A DNA stretch of 64,000 nt. Origin: UMGS75 sp051872775. Lineage in GTDB: Bacteria > Bacillota_I > Bacilli_A > ML615J-28 > CAG-313. Shown one piece after another: positions 47,338-56,550 of the stretch. How positions within the stretch are numbered: position 1 is the first letter of the stretch; each line of letters starts with the position of its first letter. Under the pieces are notes generated by a model. The model was not told where the DNA came from. It worked only from the letters and a program-made list of their open reading frames with translations, and searched no databases. The stretch spans positions 1 through 64,000 of the forward strand of contig JBJEEE010000088.1 in assembly GCA_051872775.1 (NCBI GenBank), in the 5' to 3' direction. Position numbers and translations under genes: made by a program.

Positions 47338-48825
47338 ATGGATCAAAATTTAACTGAACAAGAGATTGTTCGCCGTAATAAAATGGAAGAATTACGAAAT
47401 AAAGGGATTGATCCTTTTGGAAGCCGTTTTGAAAGAACTGCTTTAACTAGTGAAATTCGTGCCCTTTATGGTGACAAAACTAAAGAAGAACTTGAAGAAT
47501 TAAATGTTAATGTCAAAATTGCTGGACGTATTATGACTAAACGTCGTAACGGAAAAATCAGTTTTATGCATTTACAAGATCGCGATGGGCAAATTCAAAT
47601 ATACTTAAGATACGATGTACTTGGTGAAGAAGCATATGATATTTTTAAAGCTTCTGATATAGGTGATATTGTTGGTATCGAAGGCGAAGTAATGCGTACC
47701 CAAACTGGTGAATTAAGTGTTAAAGCCGTTAAGTATACTCATTTATCTAAAGCACTTCGTCCATTACCAGAAAAATTCCACGGGTTACAAGATCGTGAAG
47801 AAGCAAGACGTCGTCGTTATGTTGACTTAATTATGAGTGAAGATGCTAGAAAAATTGCTTTTGCAAGACCAAAAATTATTAGAGGTATTCAAAAGTATTT
47901 AGATAGTCATGGTTTTGTAGAAGTAGAAACTCCCGTTCTTAACCCTATTTTAGGTGGTGCTGCCGCAAGACCATTTGTTACACATCATAATACTCTTGAT
48001 ATGGATTTCTATCTACGCATTGCGACTGAACTTTATTTGAAACGATTGATTGTGGGCGGAATGGATCGTGTATACGAGATTGGCAGATTATTTAGAAACG
48101 AAGGTATGGATGCAACTCATAATCCTGAATTTACCACTGTTGAAGCTTATATGTCTTTTGGTGATATGTCTGATATGATGAAGCTTGCGGAAGAATTATT
48201 TAGCACACTTGCACTTGAAGTATGTGGAACTACCGAAATAACCTATCGTGATAAAGAGATTTCCCTTAAAGCCCCATTTAGACGTCTTCATATGGTTGAT
48301 GGAATTAAAGAACAAACAGGTATTGACTTCTTCCAAATAACTGATTTAGATGAATGTTTACGCATAGCTAAAGAACATGGTATTGAAGTTCCTAAGCATC
48401 AAATGTCTTATGGACACATTGTTAATTTATTCTTTGAAAAATACGTTGAGGAAACAATTGTACAACCAACCTTTGTGTATGGGCATCCAATTGAAATCAG
48501 TCCACTTGCGAAAAAGAATACATCTGATCCACGTTTTACTGATCGATTTGAATTGTTCATTAATGGTAAAGAATACGGAAATGCTTTTACTGAACTAAAT
48601 GATCCTATTGATCAACGTCAAAGATTTGAAAATCAACTTAAAGAAAAAGAACTAGGTAATGACGAAGCAAATGAAATGGATGTAGACTTTGTAGAAGCGC
48701 TTGAGTATGGTATGCCACCAACAGGAGGAATTGGCATTGGGGTTGACCGTTTAGTTATGCTTTTAACTAATACCGACAATATTCGTGATGTCATTTTATT
48801 CCCTCATATGCGTGGAAGACAATAA
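47338..48825 (+). CDS. lysS: Lysyl-tRNA synthetase, class II
   Basis: Charges tRNA-Lys with lysine. 495 residues, the usual length. An OB-fold anticodon domain comes first (IAGRIMTKRRNGKISFMHLQD), then the class II core: motif 2 FRNEGMDATHNPEFT, motif 3 GGIGIGVDRLVM, and EVETPVLNP in motif 1. AAAGGAGGT precedes the ATG by 7 nt. No T-box leader is seen in the short upstream region. Single-gene unit divergent from yabP and closed by the bidirectional terminator shared with htpG. Confidence 0.97.
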   Translation: MDQNLTEQEIVRRNKMEELRNKGIDPFGSRFERTALTSEIRALYGDKTKEELEELNVNVKIAGRIMTKRRNGKISFMHLQDRDGQIQIYLRYDVLGEEAYDIFKASDIGDIVGIEGEVMRTQTGELSVKAVKYTHLSKALRPLPEKFHGLQDREEARRRRYVDLIMSEDARKIAFARPKIIRGIQKYLDSHGFVEVETPVLNPILGGAAARPFVTHHNTLDMDFYLRIATELYLKRLIVGGMDRVYEIGRLFRNEGMDATHNPEFTTVEAYMSFGDMSDMMKLAEELFSTLALEVCGTTEITYRDKEISLKAPFRRLHMVDGIKEQTGIDFFQITDLDECLRIAKEHGIEVPKHQMSYGHIVNLFFEKYVEETIVQPTFVYGHPIEISPLAKKNTSDPRFTDRFELFINGKEYGNAFTELNDPIDQRQRFENQLKEKELGNDEANEMDVDFVEALEYGMPPTGGIGIGVDRLVMLLTNTDNIRDVILFPHMRGRQ

Positions 48826-48893
48826 TTATTGTAAAAGTTAATCTTTACAAAAAATGTTAATAACCTATTTTATGTGAAAAAATTATAAATAAT

Positions 48894-48931
48894 AAGAGAT
48901 TGAATTATGACTAATTCAATCTCTTTTTTTA
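48894..48931. terminator. Bidirectional terminator between lysS and htpG
   Basis: AAGAGATTGAATTA / TAATTCAATCTCTT stem with a short loop, T-run on the plus strand and A-run on the other. Confidence 0.9.
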
Positions 48932-50875
48932 TTACTTACTACTCTTTATCATTAATTTACACATTAAGTTAGAGAACTCAACACTATTGGTTGGTTTAAA
49001 TCCCTCAATTAATAATGCTTGATTATAAAGTAAGAAAGCATAGTCTTTTATATCTTCTGGATTGTTCTTATAGATTTCTTCTAAAGAATTAAATAATTCA
49101 TGATTAGGATTAATCTCTAAGATACGATCAGCTCGTACTTTATCTTGGGTTGGCATTGCTTCGATTACTTTTTCCATTTCAAATGATATACCATCTCCTG
49201 AAACTAAGCATACTGGAGAATCAATTAAACGTGTTGATATTACAACATCTTTAACTTCATCTTTTAAAGCTTCTTTTAAAGCATCTAGTAAGCCTTGGCT
49301 ATTTTTCTTTACTTCTTCTTGTTTTGCTTTTTCCTCTTCGGTTGCGATTTCATCTAAACTTGCTTGATTAATAGATTTAAATTCATGTTCACCATATTTA
49401 TTAAACATTTTTAACAAGAATTCATCTACATCATCTGTTAATATTAAAACATCATAGCCATGCTTTTTAAGTTGATCCATTTGTGGCATTGCAAGAACTT
49501 CATCTTTTGATTTAGCACTAGTATAATAGATATCTTTTTGACCTTCTTTCATATTTTCAACATATTCTTTGAAAGTTATCATCTTTTCACTATTAACAGA
49601 TTGATAAATCAATAAGTCTTGTAATAGTTCTTTTTTAGAGCCATAGTTTTCATAAGCACCAAACTTTAGATTAATACCATAGTTTTTAAAGAATTCAACA
49701 TACTTATCAAAATCATCTTTTTGAAGACTTGAAAGTTTATTGATTATTTTCTTTTCAATATTAATCTGCATAAGTTTTAATACTTTATTTTGTTGTAACA
49801 TTTCACGACTAATATTAAGCGATAAGTCTGATGAATCGACAATACCTTTTACAAAACGTAAATAATCAGGTATTAGTTCTTTACATTTATCCATAATGAA
49901 CACGCCTTTAGAATAGAGTTGTAATCCTTTTTCATAATCAACAGAGTGAAGATTACGAGGAGGAACATTAGGAATAAATAGTAGTGAAGTATAGTTAATA
50001 TTTCCTTCTACATTAAACATAAGATGAAGCATAGGTTTTTCGTAATCATAGAACTTTTGCATGTAAAAATCATTAAGTTCATCGTCTGTTACTTCATTTT
50101 TGTTCTTACGCCAAAGAGGAATCATTGAATTTAGAGTTTCAAGTGAAGTAACTTCCTCATATTCATCTTCAATTACATTTCCTTCTTCGTCATGTTTAGG
50201 TTCTTCTTTGGTCATATACATTGTAATTGGGTAGCGAATATAGTCTGAATACTTTTTGACAAGATACTTAATTGTATATTCATCAAGATATCGGTCATAA
50301 TCGTTTTCGACTTTTCCATCTTCTGTCTTTGTGTTTTCCTTCAAATATAGTGTAATAGATGTTCCGTCAGTTTGTTTATCACATTCATCTATCTCATAAG
50401 TATCTTTACCGGTTGAAGAGAAAAGATATCCTTTTTCACTATATGGGGATTTAGTTAAGACGACAACTTTTTTGGCAACCATAAATGATGAATAGAATCC
50501 AACACCAAATTGACCAATGGTTTCTGGTGATTCCGTTCCTTCATTTTTTGCTTCTTCAAGTTTTTTGGCGAATGCTAATGTTCCAGATTTAGCTATTGTT
50601 CCAAGATTATCATTTACTTCTTCATATGTCATACCAATTCCGTTATCAGTAATGGTTAAGGCTCTTTTTTCTTTATCAATGTCTATATGAATTTCATAAT
50701 CATTTCTGATTGGAAGTGATTCATCTGATAACGACAAATAATGATATTTATCGATGGCATCTGATGCATTTGATAATAATTCTCGTAAGAAGATTTCTTG
50801 GTTTGTATAAATAGAATTTATCATTAAATCAAGTAATCTCTTTGATTCTGTTTTAAATTGTTTTGTTTTTCCCAT
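48932..50875 (-). CDS. htpG: Hsp90-family chaperone HtpG
   Basis: ATP-dependent chaperone of 647 residues. The N-terminal GHKL ATPase has LSNASDAIDK, DNGIGM and GQFGVGFYSSF; the middle domain has the RxLHS-type loop (PPRNLHSVD) and the conserved NISREMLQQ; the C-terminal part ends in a helical dimerisation region. AAGGAG precedes the ATG by about 10 nt. A perfect CIRCE element lies between the promoter and the start, so HrcA control is expected. In B. subtilis htpG is not a CIRCE gene. Confidence 0.97.
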   Translation of the reverse strand: MGKTKQFKTESKRLLDLMINSIYTNQEIFLRELLSNASDAIDKYHYLSLSDESLPIRNDYEIHIDIDKEKRALTITDNGIGMTYEEVNDNLGTIAKSGTLAFAKKLEEAKNEGTESPETIGQFGVGFYSSFMVAKKVVVLTKSPYSEKGYLFSSTGKDTYEIDECDKQTDGTSITLYLKENTKTEDGKVENDYDRYLDEYTIKYLVKKYSDYIRYPITMYMTKEEPKHDEEGNVIEDEYEEVTSLETLNSMIPLWRKNKNEVTDDELNDFYMQKFYDYEKPMLHLMFNVEGNINYTSLLFIPNVPPRNLHSVDYEKGLQLYSKGVFIMDKCKELIPDYLRFVKGIVDSSDLSLNISREMLQQNKVLKLMQINIEKKIINKLSSLQKDDFDKYVEFFKNYGINLKFGAYENYGSKKELLQDLLIYQSVNSEKMITFKEYVENMKEGQKDIYYTSAKSKDEVLAMPQMDQLKKHGYDVLILTDDVDEFLLKMFNKYGEHEFKSINQASLDEIATEEEKAKQEEVKKNSQGLLDALKEALKDEVKDVVISTRLIDSPVCLVSGDGISFEMEKVIEAMPTQDKVRADRILEINPNHELFNSLEEIYKNNPEDIKDYAFLLYNQALLIEGFKPTNSVEFSNLMCKLMIKSSK

Positions 50876-50891
50876 AATATCATATCTCCTT

Positions 50892-50918
50892 TTAGCACTC
50901 TATTACTCTGAGTGCTAA
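50892..50918. promoter_or_regulatory. CIRCE operator (HrcA binding site) of htpG
   Basis: TTAGCACTC - 9 nt - GAGTGCTAA, a perfect match to the consensus inverted repeat. It overlaps the region between the -10 box and the start of htpG. HrcA represses through CIRCE at normal temperature. Confidence 0.97.
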
Positions 50919-50922
50919 TTCA

Positions 50923-50931
50923 TTATATCAC
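50923..50931 (-). promoter_or_regulatory. Extended -10 promoter of htpG
   Basis: On the minus strand TGATATAAT lies just upstream of CIRCE, so the operator would cover the transcription start. No clear -35 box at standard spacing. Confidence 0.6.
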
Positions 50932-50959
50932 TTTTATCAAGGGATGTCACAAAATATGC

Positions 50960-51514
50960 TTATAAATCAATGTCATTTGTAAGTGATAATTCTTCAACCA
51001 TTAATGCAAAAACAGTATAGACAGGATTAAATGTAGTATTTCTTGGAGTGTTTTCATCGATAAGTATTTCTACTTCTTCAAGAATATCAGTTTGACTACT
51101 CTTCTTATTTGCAATTAAACGATCAACTCTTTCCATTAAGGTTTCAATTTTATCTTTTGTCTCATCAGTTAAATAATCGTTAACATCTAAAAAAGATTTG
51201 AAATCATCTAACATAATCATATTAATAATTAAAGAACTACACTTATTAAGTTCGTCTATATTTTTATCAAAGCAATCTTCATAATAGGTCTTAATATCTG
51301 AGATTACATTTGATAGATATCCAAACCCTAGACTAAACACTTCTTCTAAGTCTTCATCGATTTTGCTATTAGTTGAATATAGTTTATATACATAATCGGT
51401 TACTTTAAGTACATCATTAATAACTACTAAAATAGGGGATTTACTAATTCTTAAGGCATCAAGGATTTCCATGCTCTCATCTAAATAACTTATATAGTCA
51501 TCATAAATATTCAT
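50960..51514 (-). CDS. Hypothetical protein, 184 aa
   Basis: I do not recognise it. It is predicted helical, acidic, and soluble, with no signal peptide or membrane segment; the middle contains a coiled-coil-like stretch (ETLMERVDRLIANKKSS). It reads on the minus strand between divergent hslO and CIRCE-controlled htpG. AAAGGAAGATT lies 7 nt before the ATG. It may be an orphan of this lineage; a role in stress response is only suggested by its chaperone neighbours. Confidence 0.75.
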   Translation of the reverse strand: MNIYDDYISYLDESMEILDALRISKSPILVVINDVLKVTDYVYKLYSTNSKIDEDLEEVFSLGFGYLSNVISDIKTYYEDCFDKNIDELNKCSSLIINMIMLDDFKSFLDVNDYLTDETKDKIETLMERVDRLIANKKSSQTDILEEVEILIDENTPRNTTFNPVYTVFALMVEELSLTNDIDL

Positions 51515-51616
51515 AATTCAATCTTCCTTTCATTTGTTTAATTTTATCATTTTATTTTGCTTTTTACAAGTGTTTCAATTACAAATGTGATATACTAAAT
51601 TTATAGGAGAGATATT

Positions 51617-52531
51617 ATGAAAGATTATTTAGTAAAAGCTCTTGCATATGATGAGCATGTAAGAATATATTGTGTAAGTTGTGCTAATGCCCTTAATGAA
51701 ATCGGTGATCGATTTGAGTATTACCCTAGTCCATTAGATGCGGTTGGCCGTGTCCTTTCTATGGGTGCAATGATGGGGTCGATGTTGAAGTTAGAAGAAA
51801 CACTTACTTTACGGGTCGAAGGTAATGGACCAATAGGAAAGATTATTGTGGATGCGGATGCACATGGAAATATCCGTGGTTATTGTGATAATCCTCATTG
51901 TCATTTTGAATATAATGATGGTAGACTTAATTGTAAGGCTACTATTGGTGATCGTGGTTTCATAAGTGTCATTAAAGATTTAAAATTAAAAGAACCATTT
52001 GTTGGATCAACTCCTATCATAAGTGGTGAGATTGGCGAAGACTTTGCTTATTATTTTATGGTTAGTGAGCAAATCCCATCGGCTGTTGGCGTTGGTGTTT
52101 TAGTTAACACGGAAAGTGTAGCCACAAGTTGTGGGGGATTCATTATTCAATTAATGCCTAATACTCCTGAGGAAGTTATAACTAAACTTGAAAATAAACT
52201 TAAAGTTTTGCCTACTATGACAGAAATGCTTAATTCTGGTTTAACTCCTGAGGAAATTGTAAAAAATATTGAAGAAGATGCAGAAATAATTGAGACTGTA
52301 CCTATTTCATTCAAATGCAATTGTAGTAAAGAAAGATTTGAAAAAGGAATTATTTCTCTTGGCTATGAGGAAATCGAAGCTATGATTAAAGAAGATGGCT
52401 GTGCAGATACTGTATGTCATTTTTGTGGTAATCATTACTATTTTACCAAAGATGATTTAGAAAAACTTGCTTTAATTGCAAAAGAAAAATTCAAAAGAAA
52501 GGAATTAGAAAAGCATGAAGACATATCTTAA
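51617..52531 (+). CDS. hslO: Redox-regulated chaperone Hsp33
   Basis: Holdase activated by oxidation. 304 residues. The zinc/redox switch is intact near the C-terminus: C-N-C in FKCNCSKERF and C-x-x-C in VCHFCGNHY. The N-terminal segment GPIGKIIVDADAHGNIRGY is the family mark. GGAGAG precedes the ATG by 7 nt. The stop overlaps the next start by 17 bp, so hslO and the M42 peptidase are translated together. In Bacillus hslO lies near ftsH, which is here 3 kb away. Confidence 0.95.
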   Translation: MKDYLVKALAYDEHVRIYCVSCANALNEIGDRFEYYPSPLDAVGRVLSMGAMMGSMLKLEETLTLRVEGNGPIGKIIVDADAHGNIRGYCDNPHCHFEYNDGRLNCKATIGDRGFISVIKDLKLKEPFVGSTPIISGEIGEDFAYYFMVSEQIPSAVGVGVLVNTESVATSCGGFIIQLMPNTPEEVITKLENKLKVLPTMTEMLNSGLTPEEIVKNIEEDAEIIETVPISFKCNCSKERFEKGIISLGYEEIEAMIKEDGCADTVCHFCGNHYYFTKDDLEKLALIAKEKFKRKELEKHEDIS

Positions 52532-53531
52532 TTTAGATTTGATGAGAAAAATAATGACTATACCGAGTCCAACCGGATATACCAAAAATAAAATTATGTT
52601 CCTTGATGAGTATTGTAAAAACTTAGGTTATGATACATCACTTAATAAGAAAGGAAATTTAATTGTCCATGTTAAAGGTAGTTGTGATTATACTGTTGGT
52701 TTAAGTGCTCATGTCGATACGTTGGGATTGATGGTTCGTTCCATCAGAAGTGACGGTCATTTGTGCTTTACTCCACTTGGAGGTCCAATATTACCCACTT
52801 ATGATGGTGAGTATGTAAAAATACATACACGTGATAACTTAGTATATTCAGGTACAGTCCTATCAACTAGTCCAAGTAGTCATGTATATAGTGATGCAAC
52901 AAGCAAGGTACGTTCAGCAGATACAATGTACATTAGACTTGATGAAGTTGTTTATTCTAAAAATGATACAATCAAGTTGGGCATTACTAATGGTGATTTT
53001 ATCAGTGTTGATCCTAAATTTGAAATAACTGAATCTGGTTATATTAAAACAAGATTTCTTGATGATTTAGCAAGTGTTTTTATTCTTCTTGAAGTTCTAA
53101 GATATTTAAAAGAAAATAATTTAACGCCAAGATGCAATCTAGAGATTATCTTTTCTACTTATGAAGAAGTCGGTCATGGTGCAAGTTCAATTCCTAATGT
53201 TGATGAGTTACTTGCTATTGATATGGGTTGTATTGGTAGTGATTTAAGTTGTACTGAAGAGATGGTCTCAATTTGTGCTAAAGATTCAAGTGGTCCTTAT
53301 GATTATGAAATGGTTAATAATTTAATTAAACTTGCGAAAGAAAACGACTTAAATTATGCTGTTGATATATATCCTTTTTATGGATCTGATGCTTCTAGCG
53401 CACTTAGAGGTGGCAATGATATTAAAGCTGCTTTGATAGGGGCTGGTATTGCGGCATCACACGGAATGGAAAGAACTCACCTTAAAGGTTTAGAAAATAC
53501 TTTTAAACTTATTCTTGCTTATATTAAATAA
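52515..53531 (+). CDS. M42-family metallopeptidase
   Basis: Zinc/cobalt aminopeptidase of the glutamyl-aminopeptidase/FrvX family, 338 residues. SAHVDTLG holds the first metal ligands, FLDDLAS the bridging Asp, STYEEVGHGAS the catalytic E-E pair, AIDMG the next ligand, and SHGMERTH the last His. AAAGGAA lies about 12 nt before the ATG; overlap with hslO by 17 bp indicates co-translation. Substrate unknown; probably peptide degradation, with M18, M29 and M55 enzymes elsewhere in the window. Confidence 0.93.
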   Translation: MKTYLNLDLMRKIMTIPSPTGYTKNKIMFLDEYCKNLGYDTSLNKKGNLIVHVKGSCDYTVGLSAHVDTLGLMVRSIRSDGHLCFTPLGGPILPTYDGEYVKIHTRDNLVYSGTVLSTSPSSHVYSDATSKVRSADTMYIRLDEVVYSKNDTIKLGITNGDFISVDPKFEITESGYIKTRFLDDLASVFILLEVLRYLKENNLTPRCNLEIIFSTYEEVGHGASSIPNVDELLAIDMGCIGSDLSCTEEMVSICAKDSSGPYDYEMVNNLIKLAKENDLNYAVDIYPFYGSDASSALRGGNDIKAALIGAGIAASHGMERTHLKGLENTFKLILAYIK

Positions 53532-53585
53532 AAAAAAACACATTAGTAATTAGTTACATAAACTTATTACTAATGTGTCTTTTTA
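53532..53585. terminator. Bidirectional terminator between the M42 gene and maf
   Basis: ACACATTAGTAAT / ATTACTAATGTGT stem with A/T-runs on both sides; serves both convergent genes. Confidence 0.9.
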
Positions 53586-54143
53586 TTTATTCATAATTTC
53601 TTTTAGCATATGATAAAGTTTACAAACAGGTAAACCCATAATATTATAATAGTCACCTTTAATACTTTCAATATACTTTGAGCACATGCCTTGAATAGCA
53701 TAACTTCCAGCTTTATCATAAACATTTTCATTATGAATATAGTCAGTAATTTCTTCTTCAGTCATCTTGCAAAAAGTAACTTCAGATTTTTCCACAAATT
53801 GCTTGATAGTATCTTTATAAATAACTGTAACACCTGTTAAAACATAGTGAGTATTACCTGATAACTTGTATAACATTGTTCTTGCTTCCATTTCATTATG
53901 TGGTTTTCCTAAAATTTCATTGTTGATTACAACTATAGTATCTGCTCCAATAATTAAATCATTAGGAAATCGTTGAGCTACTTCTCTTGCTTTTTGTAGG
54001 GAAATATCTACTACTATATCTTCAGGATTACTTGATTCTTTATGTATTTCTTTGCTGTTTGAAGGTACTACTTTATGAGGTATTTTCACTAATTCAAGTA
54101 ATTCGTGTCGTCTAGGTGATTGCGAGGCTAATATTATTTGCAT
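53583..54143 (-). CDS. maf: Maf-family nucleotide pyrophosphatase
   Basis: Hydrolyses non-canonical nucleotides, e.g. dTTP/UTP or modified forms, preventing misincorporation; overexpression inhibits septation in Bacillus. 186 residues. ASQSPRRHELL is the phosphate-binding start (S-x-S-P-R-R), with GADTIVVI, GKP and KAGSYAIQG as later conserved segments. AAGGAG 8 nt before the ATG. Downstream of rqcP but separated by a hairpin. Confidence 0.95.
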   Translation of the reverse strand: MQIILASQSPRRHELLELVKIPHKVVPSNSKEIHKESSNPEDIVVDISLQKAREVAQRFPNDLIIGADTIVVINNEILGKPHNEMEARTMLYKLSGNTHYVLTGVTVIYKDTIKQFVEKSEVTFCKMTEEEITDYIHNENVYDKAGSYAIQGMCSKYIESIKGDYYNIMGLPVCKLYHMLKEIMNK

Positions 54144-54166
54144 AAATAACTCCTTGTATAATTAAA

Positions 54167-54190
54167 AGTTAGATTCGAATGAACCTAACT
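54167..54190 (-). terminator. Weak terminator after rqcP
   Basis: AGTTAGGTTC / GAATCTAACT (one G-U) around ATTC on the minus strand, followed by TTTAATT. T-run is short. Confidence 0.55.
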
Positions 54191-54193
54191 CTT

Positions 54194-54451
54194 TTAGTTT
54201 GCGATAGTTTCAGATATTAGTTCATACATTAAAGCTGCATCTGTTTTTTTAGTTGATTCAATAAGTGATGTAACTTTAACTTCTATTATTTTTCTTCCAT
54301 ATCTGATTTTGATAATATCACCAATTTTTACTTCTTTAGATGGTTTAGCAGGAGTATCATTAACATATACTCTTTCTGCTTCACTTGCTTCTTTTGCAAG
54401 GGTTCGACGTTTAATTAGACGTGATACTTTTAAATATTTATCTAAACGCAT
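54194..54451 (-). CDS. rqcP: S4-domain RNA-binding protein RqcP (YabO/Hsp15 family)
   Basis: 85 residues with one S4 domain: MRLDKYLKVSRLIKRR at the start, VYVNDTPAKPSKEVKIGD in the middle. In Bacillus RqcP acts with RqcH in ribosome-associated quality control, adding alanine tails to stalled nascent chains. In Bacillus it lies next to yabP-yabQ; here it follows ftsH by 23 bp with a weak ribosome-binding site, likely as part of a tilS-ftsH-rqcP unit. Confidence 0.93.
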   Translation of the reverse strand: MRLDKYLKVSRLIKRRTLAKEASEAERVYVNDTPAKPSKEVKIGDIIKIRYGRKIIEVKVTSLIESTKKTDAALMYELISETIAN

Positions 54452-54474
54452 TATCTATTTTCACTTTCTAAATC

Positions 54475-56550
54475 CTAATTAGTACTATTATTATTATCTT
54501 CTTGATCTGAGGTACTAGTTGGTTTAGATTCTTCAGTTGGTTTAGATTCTTCAGTTGGTTGTGGATTTTCTGAGGCAGCTGCGGCTTCAGCCATCTTTTG
54601 TTTCTTCTTTTCCCACCAATTTAATCTTCCCGTATTTACTAGTTCATCAATATCCTCTTTAGTTAAAGTTTCTACTTCAACTAAATGTTTAGCAAGTAAA
54701 TCTAATAAATTACGATTTTCTCTAAGAATTTCTTCGCCTTGTTTGTAACATTCATCAATAATTTTTCTTACTTCATTATCGATTTCTAAGGCAACTTGAT
54801 CAGAGAAATTCTTATCAGACATATAGTCACGACCTAGGAATACTTGTCCAGAGTTTCTTTCATATTGTACTGGGCCAAGACTACTCATACCATACTCTGT
54901 AACCATGGCACGTGCGATTGCGGTAGCTTTTCTAAAGTCATCATAAGCACCTGTTGTCATTTGATTAAATACCATTTGTTCAGCAATACGACCAGCTAAT
55001 AAACTTGTTATTTGCGCTGTTAGAGATTGCTTTGTTTGTAAGAAAGTTTCTTCTTCTGGAGTCATTAGGTTATAACCACCTGCATCTCCACGTGGAACAA
55101 TTGTAATCTTTTGAACTACAGAAGCATGCTTTAATCTAATACCTATAACCGCATGACCTGATTCATGATATGCAACCAATGCTTTTTCAGTATCTGTATA
55201 CTTCTTCGATTTCTTAGCAGGACCCATCATTACTCTGTCGATTGCTTCATCAACATGATAAATCTTAATCTCACGACAATTTTCTCTTGCGGCAAGAAGT
55301 GCAGCTTCATTCATTAAGTTTTCAAGATCAGCGCCACTAAATCCAGGAGTACGTCTTGCAATATCAGCTAAGTTTACTCTTGGTGATAATCTCTTGTTAC
55401 GAGAATGTACTTTTAATATTGCTTCTCTTGCTCTTACATCTGGTAATGAAATATGAATTTGACGGTCAAATCTTCCAGGACGTAGTAGTGCAGGGTCAAG
55501 AATATCTGCACGGTTTGTTGCGGCCATAACAATAATTCCAGTATTAGTTCCAAAACCATCCATTTCAACTAATAATTGGTTTAATGTTTGTTCTCTTTCA
55601 TCATGGCCACCACCAAGACCAGTACCACGTTGACGTCCTACTGCATCAATTTCATCAATAAAGATGATACATGGTGAATTTTGTTTTGCTGTTTTAAACA
55701 TATCACGAACACGGCTTGCACCTACACCAACAAACATTTCAACAAAATCAGAACCTGAAATTGTAAAGAAAGGTACGTTAGCTTCTCCTGCAACCGCTCT
55801 TGCAAGTAATGTTTTACCAGTACCTGGATTACCTACAAGTAAAATACCTTTAGGGATACGTGCCCCCATATCAAAGTACTTCTTTGGATTCTTTAAGAAG
55901 TCTACTACTTCAACTAGTTCTTCTTTTTCTTCTTCTAAGCCGGCAACATCCTTAAATGTTGTTCCTGATTTTCGGCTTAAGCGTGCTCTGCTTTTACCAA
56001 AATCAAAGGCTTGATTGTTTGAATTTTTAGAACTTTTAATTACAATTACAAATAATCCAACACATAATAAGATTGGAACAATAATTCCTAATAAACTTAC
56101 GAAATCAAATGATGAATTAACGGTAGCTTGCTCAATCGCAAAATATCTTGCATCATTATCTTCAAGAGCACTTGCTAACTTGCTACATTCAAGTAATTCT
56201 TCATATTGAGTACGATATAGTCTCGTATGAAACTTTCTATATCCGTTTTGTGCCTCTTTAAATGTACCACTTACTTCATAATATCCGGCATTATCTCCGC
56301 CAGTTGAACTGGAATTAATTGTTTTAAATGGAATATTTGGTTTTAAATAATAATCCTCAACTACACCCGTAGTAGTAGGATCATCACCTACAACACGAAT
56401 TTGATTTAAAAAATCATCAGCACTTAGTTCGAGTGGTGCATTAATTCGATTTGTTACCGCAAATATAGCAGCGACAATTACACCAACGACAACTAGTAAT
56501 AAAAATAAACTCCCCCATCCAAACTTTTTTGGATTTTTTACATTTGCCAT
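54475..56550 (-). CDS. ftsH: ATP-dependent zinc metalloprotease FtsH
   Basis: Membrane-anchored AAA+ protease that removes misassembled membrane proteins. 691 residues. TM1 about 12-35, an extracytoplasmic domain to about 150, TM2 about 150-175, then AAA (GNPGTGKT, IDEIDAVGR) and the zinc site HESGH. The C-terminal 40 residues are acidic and repeat TEESKP, probably disordered. AAAGGAGG is 6 nt before the ATG. The start overlaps the tilS stop by 13 bp. Confidence 0.97.
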   Translation of the reverse strand: MANVKNPKKFGWGSLFLLLVVVGVIVAAIFAVTNRINAPLELSADDFLNQIRVVGDDPTTTGVVEDYYLKPNIPFKTINSSSTGGDNAGYYEVSGTFKEAQNGYRKFHTRLYRTQYEELLECSKLASALEDNDARYFAIEQATVNSSFDFVSLLGIIVPILLCVGLFVIVIKSSKNSNNQAFDFGKSRARLSRKSGTTFKDVAGLEEEKEELVEVVDFLKNPKKYFDMGARIPKGILLVGNPGTGKTLLARAVAGEANVPFFTISGSDFVEMFVGVGASRVRDMFKTAKQNSPCIIFIDEIDAVGRQRGTGLGGGHDEREQTLNQLLVEMDGFGTNTGIIVMAATNRADILDPALLRPGRFDRQIHISLPDVRAREAILKVHSRNKRLSPRVNLADIARRTPGFSGADLENLMNEAALLAARENCREIKIYHVDEAIDRVMMGPAKKSKKYTDTEKALVAYHESGHAVIGIRLKHASVVQKITIVPRGDAGGYNLMTPEEETFLQTKQSLTAQITSLLAGRIAEQMVFNQMTTGAYDDFRKATAIARAMVTEYGMSSLGPVQYERNSGQVFLGRDYMSDKNFSDQVALEIDNEVRKIIDECYKQGEEILRENRNLLDLLAKHLVEVETLTKEDIDELVNTGRLNWWEKKKQKMAEAAAASENPQPTEESKPTEESKPTSTSDQEDNNNSTN

